Assembly: GCF_900106945.1 (NCBI RefSeq)
Contig: NZ_FNNE01000009.1
Span: forward strand, 156,398 to 220,397
Direction of reading: 5' to 3'
Length of the DNA: 64,000 bases
From: Marinobacter mobilis
GTDB taxonomy: Bacteria > Pseudomonadota > Gammaproteobacteria > Pseudomonadales > Oleiphilaceae
A program made the position numbers and the translations under genes. The notes under the pieces are model-generated. The model did no database searches. It worked only from the letters and a program-made list of their open reading frames with translations, and was not told the origin of the DNA. Shown piece by piece: positions 31,570 to 40,646 of the stretch. Position 1 is the stretch's first letter. The number at the start of each line of letters is the position of its first letter.

Positions 31570-32874
31570 TTAGCGACTGATCAACCGGGTCAGCCGCCAC
31601 TTGGCTTCGGCGCCGGTGACGTCGTAGTAGCTCGGGTTCAAGCCTTCCACGCCGTGCGGCAGACAACCTTCCACCACCAGATGGTCCCCGCTGCCAGGAT
31701 TAGCGTTGTATTCCGCCAGATTAATCACCTTGGCGGACTTCAGTGGCTTCTTGTTGCAATCGGTCATTACCATGACCTTCGGCAGCAACCGCCGCTCCGC
31801 AGAATGGGATACGACCACGCCACACTGACCGTCTGACAGCTCTACCAGAGTGCCCACGGGATAGATGCCAATGGATTGGATAAATGCCTCGACCAGGTCT
31901 TCCTGGTACTCAATATTGCGCACGTCATACAGATAGCTGACCGCCTGAGCGGGCGTCATCGGAATGCAACCTTCCCGGGGTTCAATCAGGGTTTCGTAAC
32001 AATCCACCAGGCCGGCAATCTTCGCCAGCAGCGGAATCCGGTCTCCACGGATACCCGCAGGGAAGCCGGTACCGTTATGGCGTTCCCGATGGTTTTGCAC
32101 AATGCTGATGACCGCCCGGGACAATCCCGACTCAGCAAGACTCGCCACCCCCTTGTCCACATAAGTGCGGTAAAGGTCAAAATCGTCGGCAGACAGGTTA
32201 TGCTCATTGCGAACCAGCTCCACAGGCAATTCCGCCTTACCAACCTGCGCCAGCAGACAGCCCATGGCGAGGTGGTTCAGCAGACCCGGCTCAAGCCCCA
32301 TATGACGGCCACACACCAGCCCCCAGACCGCCACGTTCAGCGCGTGCTGGTAGGTGTAGTCATCATGCTCCCGTACGCGGCTAAGCCACAGCATCGCATC
32401 GGGATTGCGAATCACGCTCTCTGTCATTCTCTCAACAGGACCGCTCAACGCCTGGAGGTCAACACCTTCGCCGGATCGAACGCTTCTCATCACGTGCGCG
32501 TAGGCGGCTTCTACATCCCGGAGCACCTTGCCGCCAACCTTGACTTCCTTGTGGAAGCTGGACGTTTCGACATAGTGCACGACATTACGGATGCTGATCG
32601 GAGGGAGTTCAAGGGTCTGCTGGGCAGACGTCGCACGTCGGCGACGGAAAACCACCGCAGGCGTATCCGCCTGAAACTCGGAAAGATCGCGGACTTCTGC
32701 CACGTCGACCATGACCCAGCGGCAGTGGGAAGCCACCGCATCGATGTCATCCTTGCTACGGATGTAAAAACCCTGAATAGGAAATGGCGTCTGGTGCCAT
32801 GGCCGGTCAAGGTCAGACACAAACATGCCAATTTCCAGATTCTGTGACGGGACTTTCTTCTGTGCGACGCCCAC
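31570..32874 (-). CDS. DUF3391 / HD-GYP-like protein with degenerate HD site
   Basis: 434 aa from a GTG start. The N-terminal DUF3391 domain (about 5-120) is followed by an HD-GYP-like domain (about 155-380). Landmarks YQHALNVAVWGL, NHRERHNGTGFPAG and DCYETL align with HD-GYP c-di-GMP phosphodiesterases. The central HDxGK motif reads AQVGK (209-213), so two metal ligands are lost, and GYP is GFP. It is probably not an active phosphodiesterase and may be a c-di-GMP receptor or scaffold (inference). Confidence 0.8.
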   Translation of the reverse strand: MGVAQKKVPSQNLEIGMFVSDLDRPWHQTPFPIQGFYIRSKDDIDAVASHCRWVMVDVAEVRDLSEFQADTPAVVFRRRRATSAQQTLELPPISIRNVVHYVETSSFHKEVKVGGKVLRDVEAAYAHVMRSVRSGEGVDLQALSGPVERMTESVIRNPDAMLWLSRVREHDDYTYQHALNVAVWGLVCGRHMGLEPGLLNHLAMGCLLAQVGKAELPVELVRNEHNLSADDFDLYRTYVDKGVASLAESGLSRAVISIVQNHRERHNGTGFPAGIRGDRIPLLAKIAGLVDCYETLIEPREGCIPMTPAQAVSYLYDVRNIEYQEDLVEAFIQSIGIYPVGTLVELSDGQCGVVVSHSAERRLLPKVMVMTDCNKKPLKSAKVINLAEYNANPGSGDHLVVEGCLPHGVEGLNPSYYDVTGAEAKWRLTRLISR

Positions 32875-33063
32875 CGGTTCACCCCTGCTACTGCAAAAAA
32901 CTATTGATGATGGTTCCCATTCTGCCCGCTCCAGCGCCAGAGTCCATTACAGAATGGCAGCGTTTGGTTACCTGATTCGCGATTGACGTTACCAAAGTTG
33001 CCATCAGGATACAGAATGTAGCAATGTGACCCAGCTCACATATTGGACAGGATTCCGATCCGC

Positions 33064-33681
33064 TTATTGCTCACAGATACTGTCATCCAGATCCGGCAAC
33101 CGCCCTGCCAAAGCCCCCCGAGGGGCCTTACGGACGTCGATCACATACGGCACCGGTGAGGCGCGGAGGTAGTCCACATTCTCGGTTTCACCCTCGACCA
33201 TCCGCTCAGTTTCGCCGGGATGGCAGAATACCTGCAGCTCAATTCGCCCTCCAAGATCGGCCACGCGACGGCTGTCAGGCCCAGCGACAACCTCCATACA
33301 AACAGCCTCACTTCCCGCCGGACGATCATCCAGCCGATCCATACCGGCTTCGCCACAGGCACGTATACCATCGCCACAGGCTCCCCGGTTCCTGGTATGA
33401 GATGCATCGGTGAGGCGCCAGCGACGCTCACTGCATTGGGTCACCACAGAAATGGGGGTTGCCTTGTCTTCAAACCATAACCACTGCGGATACTCGGCTG
33501 ACTGCCAGCTGACCCGCACCTGTCTCGGTTCGCCACTGGCATTCGCAGCCGGAAACACCCCGTAATGACTGTAATAGGAGGCGCAGCCGGCCATCAGGCC
33601 GGGCAAGGCAAGAGCCAGGCAGCGGCTGGCCCGGGCAATGGTAGTCACACAATCAAACACGCCTGAATGTACTCCCTTCAT
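33064..33681 (-). CDS. Uncharacterised lipoprotein
   Basis: 205 aa. Lipobox LMAGC near residue 32 after a hydrophobic stretch LALALPGLM. The mature part is Cys- and Arg-containing, with no domain I recognise. It lies 30 bp downstream of the PilZ-domain gene on the same strand and may be co-transcribed with it. Confidence 0.55.
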   Translation of the reverse strand: MKGVHSGVFDCVTTIARASRCLALALPGLMAGCASYYSHYGVFPAANASGEPRQVRVSWQSAEYPQWLWFEDKATPISVVTQCSERRWRLTDASHTRNRGACGDGIRACGEAGMDRLDDRPAGSEAVCMEVVAGPDSRRVADLGGRIELQVFCHPGETERMVEGETENVDYLRASPVPYVIDVRKAPRGALAGRLPDLDDSICEQ

Positions 33682-33711
33682 CCGTTAGACTGTCGGGCCT
33701 TCCCGGCCAAC

Positions 33712-33984
33712 TCAGACGTCTGCAAATTGAAGCCCATAGCCATCAACGCATTGCCGCACCACGATCATTTCCCGAATCGGCGCAGGTACCGGCAGCCCCT
33801 GAACCTGGACTTTTACACAGTCACCAACGTCGAGGACATAATCTGAACCCGTCACCACGATGAATACCCCACCATCAGATATATCCCGGGTGGAGAAAAT
33901 CACGCTACCCAAACGGGCATGTTCGACCAGCACCCTGGCACTCAACGCTGTTCTGAGATGATCTCTTCGATTATGTGCATCCAT
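33712..33984 (-). CDS. PilZ-domain protein (candidate c-di-GMP receptor)
   Basis: 90 aa, a single PilZ domain. The N-terminal Arg-rich segment RRDHLRTALSARV and the motif DISDGGVFI (D/N-x-S-x-x-G) are the c-di-GMP contacts. Together with the nearby HD-GYP-like gene it suggests local c-di-GMP signalling, though they are separate transcription units. Confidence 0.78.
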   Translation of the reverse strand: MDAHNRRDHLRTALSARVLVEHARLGSVIFSTRDISDGGVFIVVTGSDYVLDVGDCVKVQVQGLPVPAPIREMIVVRQCVDGYGLQFADV

Positions 33985-34109
33985 GAGGGCAAAGTCCTAC
34001 TACGTCCCTGATGTCAGTCAATATATAGGTCATTCGAGCATAGCATTGTTCTAACAGAAAATAGCGGACACAGTTGTCACTTACACAAACAGTTGACAGC
34101 CGCACTAAT

Positions 34110-34128
34110 TGTAATGAGAATGGTTGGC
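34110..34128 (+). promoter_or_regulatory. Possible Fur box upstream of the iron-transport gene
   Basis: TGTAATGAGAATGGTTGGC matches 12 of 19 positions of the Fur consensus, about 60 bp before the start codon of an iron-binding protein gene. Weak by itself; context raises it. Confidence 0.4.
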
Positions 34129-34189
34129 GTTTGGATTTGAGTTTTAGTCTCGTATACAACACACGCCGACTTCAGGAAGGTTTACCACC

Positions 34190-35209
34190 ATGCAATTCAA
34201 GCTCATCGCATCTACGACATTGGCGCTTGCCGTATCCACTGCCAGCTTTACAGCCCACGCAGCGGATGAGGTCAACATCTATTCCTACCGCCAGGCCTAC
34301 CTCCTTGAGCCCCTGCTGGACGCTTTCACCGAAGAAACTGGCATTCAGACCAACGTCGTTTTTGCCCGTAACGGGCTGGCAGAGCGGCTGGAACGCGAAG
34401 GCATGAACAGCCCCGCCGACGTAGTGATGACCGTCGATATTTCCCGCCTCAACGATCTGGTGGAACGTGACCTGACCCAGAGCCTTCAGAACGACGAGCT
34501 GGAACAGAACATTCCTGAAAACCTGCGCCACCCGGATGGCAAGTGGTTTGCCCTGACCACCCGTGGCCGCATGATCTACGCGTCGGTTGACCGGGTAGAG
34601 GAAGGCGAGATCACCACGTACGAAGATCTCGCCAAGCCCGAATGGGAAGGCCGTATCTGCACCCGTAGCGGCAAGCACCCTTACAACATCGCCCTGTTTT
34701 CTTCGATGATTGCCCACCACGGCGAGCAGGAAGCCGAACAGTGGCTGGCTGGCCTGAAAAACAACCTCGCCCGCAAGCCTCAGGGTGGCGACCGCGACCA
34801 GATCAAAGCCATTGCCGAGGGCGTCTGTGATATTTCCCTGGGTAACAGCTACTACTACGGCAAGATGCTGGAAGACGAAAACCAGCGTGAAGCGGCCGAG
34901 GCGGTACGTGTTGTATTCCCTAATGCTGAGGGCCGTGGCACACACATCAACATCAGCGGTATTGCGCTGACCAATAGCGCACCCAACCGCGACAACGCCA
35001 TTCGTTTGATGGAGTTCCTGTCTCAGGATCGCGCTCAGCAGATTTACGCCGGGGCCAACACCGAGTACCCGGCCAATCCGAACGTGGAGCCTTCCGGCCT
35101 GGTCGCCAGCTGGGGTGAGCTGAATCCGGATGCGCTGTCTCTGCAGACCATTGCTGAAAACCGTGAAGCCGCCGTACGGATGGTTGATCGGGTCGATTAC
35201 GACAACTAA
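34190..35209 (+). CDS. Periplasmic ferric-iron binding protein (FbpA/HitA family)
   Basis: 339 aa with a signal peptide ending TAHA-A at about residue 24. Mature start DEVNIYSYRQAYLLEPLLDAF, the segment GDRDQIKAIAEGVCDISLGNSYYYGKML with the Tyr pair that binds Fe(III), and GIALTNSAPNRDNAIRLMEFL are typical of FbpA/FutA. It delivers iron to the permease encoded 129 bp downstream. A strong ribosome-binding site precedes the ATG. Likely Fur-controlled. Confidence 0.92.
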   Translation: MQFKLIASTTLALAVSTASFTAHAADEVNIYSYRQAYLLEPLLDAFTEETGIQTNVVFARNGLAERLEREGMNSPADVVMTVDISRLNDLVERDLTQSLQNDELEQNIPENLRHPDGKWFALTTRGRMIYASVDRVEEGEITTYEDLAKPEWEGRICTRSGKHPYNIALFSSMIAHHGEQEAEQWLAGLKNNLARKPQGGDRDQIKAIAEGVCDISLGNSYYYGKMLEDENQREAAEAVRVVFPNAEGRGTHINISGIALTNSAPNRDNAIRLMEFLSQDRAQQIYAGANTEYPANPNVEPSGLVASWGELNPDALSLQTIAENREAAVRMVDRVDYDN

Positions 35210-35224
35210 GCCGGTCAATAGAAT

Positions 35225-35256
35225 CAGAGTCGCAGGCCTTGTATCCTGCGACTCTG
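35225..35256 (+). other. Stem-loop between binding protein and permease genes
   Basis: Perfect 12-bp stem CAGAGTCGCAGG/CCTGCGACTCTG with an 8-base loop, 16 bp after the stop codon and without a T run. Such hairpins often protect the abundant binding-protein mRNA or partly attenuate read-through into the permease gene. Confidence 0.6.
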
Positions 35257-35338
35257 AAAAGGCCTTCTTTAAGCGTCAGCCATTGCAGTCATTACAAGCT
35301 CTGACTAAACTCCCGTTCTTTTAGCCGTAAGGACGACC

Positions 35339-37030
35339 ATGAGCGAGCAACCCGCTATCAGCGCTGATTTTCCGTACCATCAGCCGATGCTGGCCAGACG
35401 CACGTCCAAGCGATGGCTGCTGTCTGCCATCCTGACCACGGCGATCGTTGCCCTCCCCATTCTGTCTGTTCTGTATCTGGCGTTCTTTCCGGACGAAAAC
35501 ATCTGGCCGCACCTGGTCGATACCACCCTGCCCCGCTACCTGACGACCACCTTGAAACTGATGGCCGGAGTCACGGTGCTGACGGTGACCATTGGCATTA
35601 TTTCCGCCTGGGTCATCACCATGTGCAACTTCCCCGGGCGCCGCTTCTTTGAATGGGCGATGCTGCTGCCCTTTGCAGTCCCGGCGTATGTGATTGCCTA
35701 CGTCTACACCAGCCTGCTCGATTATGCCGGCCCGGTTCAGGGGGCCCTGCGGGATCTGTTTGGCTGGTCCAGCGCACAGGATTACTGGTTCCCGGAAATT
35801 CGCAGTCTGGAGGGCGCTACCCTCATGCTAGGGCTGGTGCTGTACCCTTACGTATACCTGCTCGCCAGGGCTGCGTTCCTGGAGCAGTCACCGTCCCTGT
35901 TCGCGGTCAGCCGCAGCCTGGGCCACTCCGCGATGAGCACGTTCTTTCGGGTGGTGCTACCCATTGCCCGGCCCGCCCTCGCCGTTGGCCTGTCCCTGGT
36001 GTTGATGGAAACCCTCAACGATTTCGGTACCGTCGACTTTTTCGCGGTACAGACGCTGACCGCAGGGCTGTTTGACACCTGGATGAACCTCGGTAACCTG
36101 GGTGGCGCCGCGCAGATCGCCACCACCATGCTGACCTTTGTGGTGATTCTGGTCACACTGGAGCGTTACTCACGACGCAAGCAGACCCAGTTTGCCGCGC
36201 GGGACAACCGCAACCCCATTACCCGCTTCAACCTGTCCCGGCCCTTGCAGATGCTGTGCCTGCTGGCCTGTTCCATGCCGGTACTGCTGGGGTTCGTGAT
36301 TCCCGCTCTGACTCTCGCCAATTATGCCTGGGAGTATTTCGACGTCAGCTGGAACCCCACCTTCATCCGCAACACCGTGAACAGTCTGCTGCTCTCAGGA
36401 ACCGCCGCGCTGACTACCCTGATCATCGGTGTAACGCTGGCCTATAGCCGCCGTCTGCACGATACCCGCGGCATGCAGGTACTGATGCGCCTCTCAAGCC
36501 TCGGCTATGCCATGCCCGGCGCCGTGCTGGCCGTGGGGGTCATTATTCCGCTGGCTGGTTTTGATAACTGGCTGGATGCCCTGATGCGCAGCACCTTGGG
36601 TGTGAGCACCGGTCTGCTGCTGAGTGGAACGACCTTCGCTCTCGTCTTCGCCTACACCGTCCGGTTCCTGGCCGTGTCTGCCGGCAGCGTGGAAAGTGCG
36701 CTGCAGAAGGTTACTCCGAGCATGGATATGGCGTCCCGCTCGCTGGGCCACACCCCGACCGGCACCCTGGTGAAGATCCATCTGCCGATGCTGCGGGGAA
36801 CCCTGCTGACCGCCGCCCTGGTGGTCTTTGTGGACTGCATGAAAGAACTGCCGGCCACGCTGATCCTGCGGCCGTTCAATTTTGAAACCCTGGCCACCTA
36901 TGTATACCAGTTTGCCTCCGACGAGCAGCTTGCCCACAGTGCCCTGCCCGCACTGATCATTGTCGTCGCCGGTATTGTGCCCATCATTCTGATGAGCCGC
37001 TCCATCGGAAATACCCGCAGCGTGGCCTGA
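35339..37030 (+). CDS. Iron(III) ABC transporter permease (FbpB/HitB family)
   Basis: 563 aa, a duplicated permease of about 12 TM helices. Each half carries an EAA loop: SRSLGHSAMSTFFRVVLPIARPA and SRSLGHTPTGTLVKIHLPMLRG. It partners the binding protein encoded upstream. No ATPase gene follows; the next gene is convergent, so the ATPase must be encoded elsewhere, as in the HitAB arrangement of Pseudomonas. Confidence 0.92.
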   Translation: MSEQPAISADFPYHQPMLARRTSKRWLLSAILTTAIVALPILSVLYLAFFPDENIWPHLVDTTLPRYLTTTLKLMAGVTVLTVTIGIISAWVITMCNFPGRRFFEWAMLLPFAVPAYVIAYVYTSLLDYAGPVQGALRDLFGWSSAQDYWFPEIRSLEGATLMLGLVLYPYVYLLARAAFLEQSPSLFAVSRSLGHSAMSTFFRVVLPIARPALAVGLSLVLMETLNDFGTVDFFAVQTLTAGLFDTWMNLGNLGGAAQIATTMLTFVVILVTLERYSRRKQTQFAARDNRNPITRFNLSRPLQMLCLLACSMPVLLGFVIPALTLANYAWEYFDVSWNPTFIRNTVNSLLLSGTAALTTLIIGVTLAYSRRLHDTRGMQVLMRLSSLGYAMPGAVLAVGVIIPLAGFDNWLDALMRSTLGVSTGLLLSGTTFALVFAYTVRFLAVSAGSVESALQKVTPSMDMASRSLGHTPTGTLVKIHLPMLRGTLLTAALVVFVDCMKELPATLILRPFNFETLATYVYQFASDEQLAHSALPALIIVVAGIVPIILMSRSIGNTRSVA

Positions 37031-37042
37031 GTATCAGGCCAC
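37022..37042. terminator. Palindrome covering both stop codons of convergent genes
   Basis: Perfect 9-bp stem GTGGCCTGA/TCAGGCCAC with a 3-base loop. The left arm contains the permease TGA and the right arm the TGA of the thioesterase gene on the other strand. It has no T run and may act as a shared 3'-end structure. Confidence 0.5.
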
Positions 37043-37510
37043 CGGACGCGCATCCTGAACCACGAACCGCCCCTCGAAGGTTGCCAGGGCATTGCCCTCC
37101 GGTGTGCCGTCCTGAGCCGTCGCGTAAACCTCGGCGGTCACCATCAGACGCCCCTTGCCGTGACGTTGCAGACTTTTTTGCAGACGCGCCAATTCGTGTT
37201 CCGGGGGAAGCTGGCCCACCGCCTTGAAATCACCGGCGACCGGCCCTGAGTAAGTCATCCCGCCGCTCTGCACCACCACATTGCCCACCAGACCAAAATC
37301 CGCCAGCTTGAGCTCAACGCTCCCCCACGCCGCGACCACGGCCACCGAATAAAGACTGCCGCCAAACCCGGTGCCCTGATGATTGTGGTTAGGCTCGAGC
37401 GGGGCGCTGACCACCAGTCTCTGGCCATCGTAGTGCTCGGCCCTGACGCCCAGAGCCCGCGTCAGGGGAATCGTGTCGTTAATGCGGTTCTGGAACTGCG
37501 CTAAATCCAT
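37034..37510 (-). CDS. YiiD-C-type hotdog thioesterase
   Basis: 158 aa from the ATG at 37508-37510 (MDLAQFQNRIN); the longer open frame is upstream noise. Segment LEPNHNHQGTGFGGSLYSVAVVAAWGSVELKL is the YiiD C-terminal-domain hotdog signature with the conserved Asn-His. Presumed acyl-CoA thioesterase of unknown substrate; it stands next to an acyl-CoA synthetase gene on the same strand. Confidence 0.82.
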   Translation of the reverse strand: MDLAQFQNRINDTIPLTRALGVRAEHYDGQRLVVSAPLEPNHNHQGTGFGGSLYSVAVVAAWGSVELKLADFGLVGNVVVQSGGMTYSGPVAGDFKAVGQLPPEHELARLQKSLQRHGKGRLMVTAEVYATAQDGTPEGNALATFEGRFVVQDARPVA

Positions 37511-37591
37511 GGTTGTTCTCCTCAGTCGCCCCCAGTGTAACCGCCATCTGGCGGGCGCCCAATACACCGTTGGTCGGTCAGGAAAAGCCAC

Positions 37592-37622
37592 AAAAAAAGG
37601 GCCTGGAAATCCAGACCCTTTT
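37592..37622 (-). terminator. Rho-independent terminator of the acyl-CoA synthetase gene
   Basis: Read leftwards: AAAAGGGTCTGG, a short loop, CCAGGCCCT, then a run of seven T. It lies about 20 bp after the stop at 37643. Confidence 0.85.
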
Positions 37623-37642
37623 CGACTTCCGCTGGAGCGGAG

Positions 37643-39310
37643 TTACTGCCAGATCACCGGTTGACGCTTGGCGTACCAACTATCGAGATCAACCTTGTAG
37701 GCATCCTCGACCACGTTACGCTTGAGCTTCATGGTCGGCGTAAGGAAGTCGTTCTCAATGCTCCACTCATCCCGAACCACAGTAATGAACTGCAGTTGCT
37801 CGTGGGGATCCACCGTCTGGTTCACTTCCTTAAGCAGGGACGAGAAGCTGCTCTCCAGTTCCTTACGATAGTTCTCATCCGACTTACGCCGATTCGCCTC
37901 CTCAGACAGCATCACCAGACAATGGGGCTGGGGGTAGTTCTCGCCCGATACGCAGACCATTTCAATATCAGGATGGCTCATCAGCTTGTTCTCGATGGGC
38001 GCCGGAGCCACGTACTTGCCCTTGCTGGTCTTGAAGATTTCCTTGATGCGCCCGGTCAGTTTCAGGCGACCCTGCTCGTCAATCTCGCCCTTGTCACCGG
38101 TCTTGAGGAAGCCATCGTCGGTCATGGTTTCGCGGGTTTTTTCTTCATCCTTGTAGTAACCCATCATAGTGGCAGGGCTGCGCACCAGCACCTCACCCTG
38201 TTCACTGATCTTCACCTCAACTCCCGGCAGCCCCTCACCCACGTAACCTGTGCGGGCACGCCCGGGCTTGGTCATGTGTGAATAAGCAAAGTTCTCCGAC
38301 ATGCCATAGCCTTCCAGCAGCTCCAGGCCAAGACCCCGATACCACTCCAGAATATCGTGTGACAGAGGTGCCGAACCGCTGCCGGCAAACTTCACGTATT
38401 GCAGACCCAGGTTGGTCAGGATCTTCTTCTTGATCACCCGGTTCAGCAGCGGCACCCGCATCAGCCTGGCCAGCTTCTGCTTTGGCATCTTCTCGAAGAC
38501 ACCGTGCTGGAACTTGGTCCAGATCCTCGGCACGGCCAGGAACAGGGTCGGCTGGGCCCGCCGCAGGTCGGTAACAAAGGTATCGAGGGATTCAGCAAAG
38601 AACAGCTGGAAGCCCTTGTTCATGGACCCGAGTTCCACCACGAAACGCTCGAAAACGTGGGACAGCGGCAGGTAAGACAGCATCCGTTCGTTCGGCCCAA
38701 TGTCCAGGGCCGCCACGCCACCAGTTGCGGCATACGCCATGCTTTCAAAACTCAGCATGACCCCCTTGGGCTTGCCGGTACTGCCAGAGGTGTAAACAAT
38801 GGTCGCCATCTCCTTGGGATCGCGGCTGACGTTTTCCTCCAGGGGCGGATACTTGGCGATAATGTCGTCCCAGGTCTTGTAGTCGTTGGGCGGGCTCAGG
38901 GGATAGGAAATACACGGAAGATCGTCAGGTACGCCAGCTTTCATCGTGTCCCAATCGTCCAGCTTGCCCACGAACAGCACTTCGCACCCGCTGTGATCAA
39001 GGATATAGCGCACCGTCTCGGCATTCAGCGTCGGGTAAAGCGGCACGGAAACATGGCCGGCCATCCAGATCGCCCAGTCAGACATGATCCACTGGGCACA
39101 GTTCTTGGACAGAATCCCGATACGACTCTTCTCTGGCAGGTTCAGGGATTTCAGATAAGCGGCCATGCGGCGCGCCTCGCCTACGGCACGACGCCAGGTG
39201 AACTCGGTCACCTGGCCGTTGCCCATCGGCTGGGTCAGATAGATGGATTCAGCACGGGCCGTTTCCCAGTGGTATACCAGCTCAAGGGGAAGTTTATGTT
39301 GAGTGTCCAT
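37643..39310 (-). CDS. Long-chain fatty acyl-CoA synthetase (AMP-binding)
   Basis: 555 aa ANL-superfamily enzyme. P-loop TIVYTSGSTGKPKGVMLS, the motif GYGMSENFAYSH, the TGD element FLKTGDKGEIDEQGRLKLTGR and the catalytic-Lys region (ESSFSSLLKEVNQ..TPTMKLKRNVV) are all seen. It activates fatty acids with ATP and CoA; of the FACL type with a soluble N terminus. The 296 bp upstream of its start hold divergent promoters for this gene and the ABC importer operon; I see no gene there. Confidence 0.9.
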   Translation of the reverse strand: MDTQHKLPLELVYHWETARAESIYLTQPMGNGQVTEFTWRRAVGEARRMAAYLKSLNLPEKSRIGILSKNCAQWIMSDWAIWMAGHVSVPLYPTLNAETVRYILDHSGCEVLFVGKLDDWDTMKAGVPDDLPCISYPLSPPNDYKTWDDIIAKYPPLEENVSRDPKEMATIVYTSGSTGKPKGVMLSFESMAYAATGGVAALDIGPNERMLSYLPLSHVFERFVVELGSMNKGFQLFFAESLDTFVTDLRRAQPTLFLAVPRIWTKFQHGVFEKMPKQKLARLMRVPLLNRVIKKKILTNLGLQYVKFAGSGSAPLSHDILEWYRGLGLELLEGYGMSENFAYSHMTKPGRARTGYVGEGLPGVEVKISEQGEVLVRSPATMMGYYKDEEKTRETMTDDGFLKTGDKGEIDEQGRLKLTGRIKEIFKTSKGKYVAPAPIENKLMSHPDIEMVCVSGENYPQPHCLVMLSEEANRRKSDENYRKELESSFSSLLKEVNQTVDPHEQLQFITVVRDEWSIENDFLTPTMKLKRNVVEDAYKVDLDSWYAKRQPVIWQ

Positions 39311-39606
39311 GACGCTTCCTTGTTATGTTATTTTTGATTACGGATGACCGTCTAAACAGCGGTCTTGACCGCTTTTCAGATCCTATAGACTTTCGTCGAA
39401 CATTTCACCACAGGCCATTGAGTTAAAACGTGACGCAATCGCAACTATATTGGCCCCACCCGACCCAACGCTGAGATTGGTCAATACGGTAAATCCCCCA
39501 TGCCGGTTCCGGCCCGATGGCTCACCCCGCAACAGCCAACCCCGAAATGCTGTGATAAACTTGAACGCTTTATAACCTTAAAAACTGACTCCAGGAGACC
39601 CGGCAT

Positions 39607-40578
39607 ATGGCCAAGCGGAACTTCCGTACCCTTATTGGCGCAGCCGTCATGGCGGCCGCTGGTCTGGTCCACGCAGACCAGAAAGTGGTGGCGATTACCC
39701 AGATTGTCGAGCACCCGGCGCTTGACGCCGTTTATCAGGGCGTCAGGGACGAACTTGGTGAGCGCGGCTATACCGATGGTGAAAACCTGCAGATCATGCA
39801 CGAAAGCGCGCAGGGCAATGCCGCCATTGCCAGCCAGATCGCCCGCAAATTTGTCGGCGAAAGCCCGGATGTCATTGTGGCCATCGCCACCCCCTCCGCC
39901 CAGACTGTTGCCGCCGCCGCCCGTGAATTGCCGGTGGTGTTTGCCGCCGTCACCGACCCGGTGGGTGCCAAGCTGGTCAGCAACCTGGAGCAACCGGGCG
40001 CCAACATTACCGGTGTGACCGACATGCTGCCCATCGACCGCCATATCGACCTGTTGCAGTCCATCATGCCGGATGCGCGCCGCATCGGTACCGTTTATAA
40101 CCCGGGCGAAGCCAACGCCGTCTCCCTGGTTGAACTGCTCGAAGAACGCCTGGCCGCCCGCGGCCTGGAACTGGTGAAGGCGCCAGCCACCAAGACCTCC
40201 GAGGTTCTCGGTGCCGCCCGCTCCCTGGTGGGCAAGGCCGACGCCATCTACCTCACCACCGACAACACCGTAATCAGTGCCGCTGAAGCCGTGGTCTCAG
40301 TAGGCGAGCGGGCCAAGATTCCGGTCTTTGCTGCCGACACAGCCACCGTCAGCCGTGGCGCAGTCGCCGCTCTGGGCTTTGACTACTACGATCACGGTCG
40401 CCAGACCGGCGTGCTGGTTGCCAATATTCTTGAAGGCGCCAACCCCGGCGATATCGCTGTCGAGAGCGTTGACCGCCTCAACCTGTTCGTCAATCCGGCC
40501 GCAGCCGAGCGCATGGGCATAACCCTGTCCGACGAGCTGGTCAGCTCCGCTCAGGAAGTGGTATCCGATAATCCTTAA
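39607..40578 (+). CDS. ABC transporter substrate-binding protein (TrpX-like family)
   Basis: 323 aa with a signal peptide ending VHA. Segments VAITQIVEHPALDAVYQGVRDEL and RYTDGEN-like GYTDGENLQIMHESAQGN, and TLNN-type VTDPVGAKLVSNLEQPGANITGVTD identify the ABC_sub_bind family, which includes the streptococcal tryptophan-binding TrpX. First gene of a binding protein-permease-ATPase operon with a good ribosome-binding site (AGGAGA). Substrate here unknown. Confidence 0.87.
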   Translation: MAKRNFRTLIGAAVMAAAGLVHADQKVVAITQIVEHPALDAVYQGVRDELGERGYTDGENLQIMHESAQGNAAIASQIARKFVGESPDVIVAIATPSAQTVAAAARELPVVFAAVTDPVGAKLVSNLEQPGANITGVTDMLPIDRHIDLLQSIMPDARRIGTVYNPGEANAVSLVELLEERLAARGLELVKAPATKTSEVLGAARSLVGKADAIYLTTDNTVISAAEAVVSVGERAKIPVFAADTATVSRGAVAALGFDYYDHGRQTGVLVANILEGANPGDIAVESVDRLNLFVNPAAAERMGITLSDELVSSAQEVVSDNP

Positions 40579-40646
40579 TACGCCAAACCCGACGGGCCGG
40601 CCTCACAAGGGCTGGCCCGGAACCCTCTCACAGCGAATACCTACCC

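Noticed and set aside
34172..35218. 348-aa open frame antisense to the iron-binding protein gene
   Set aside because: It mirrors the sense gene almost exactly, has no ribosome-binding site and reads as low-complexity valine-rich sequence; a codon-bias shadow.
39358..39377. Small hairpin AGCGGT-CTTG-ACCGCT followed by TTTT
   Set aside because: Terminator-like on the plus strand, but no plus-strand gene ends upstream of it; a 6-bp stem can arise by chance in a promoter region.
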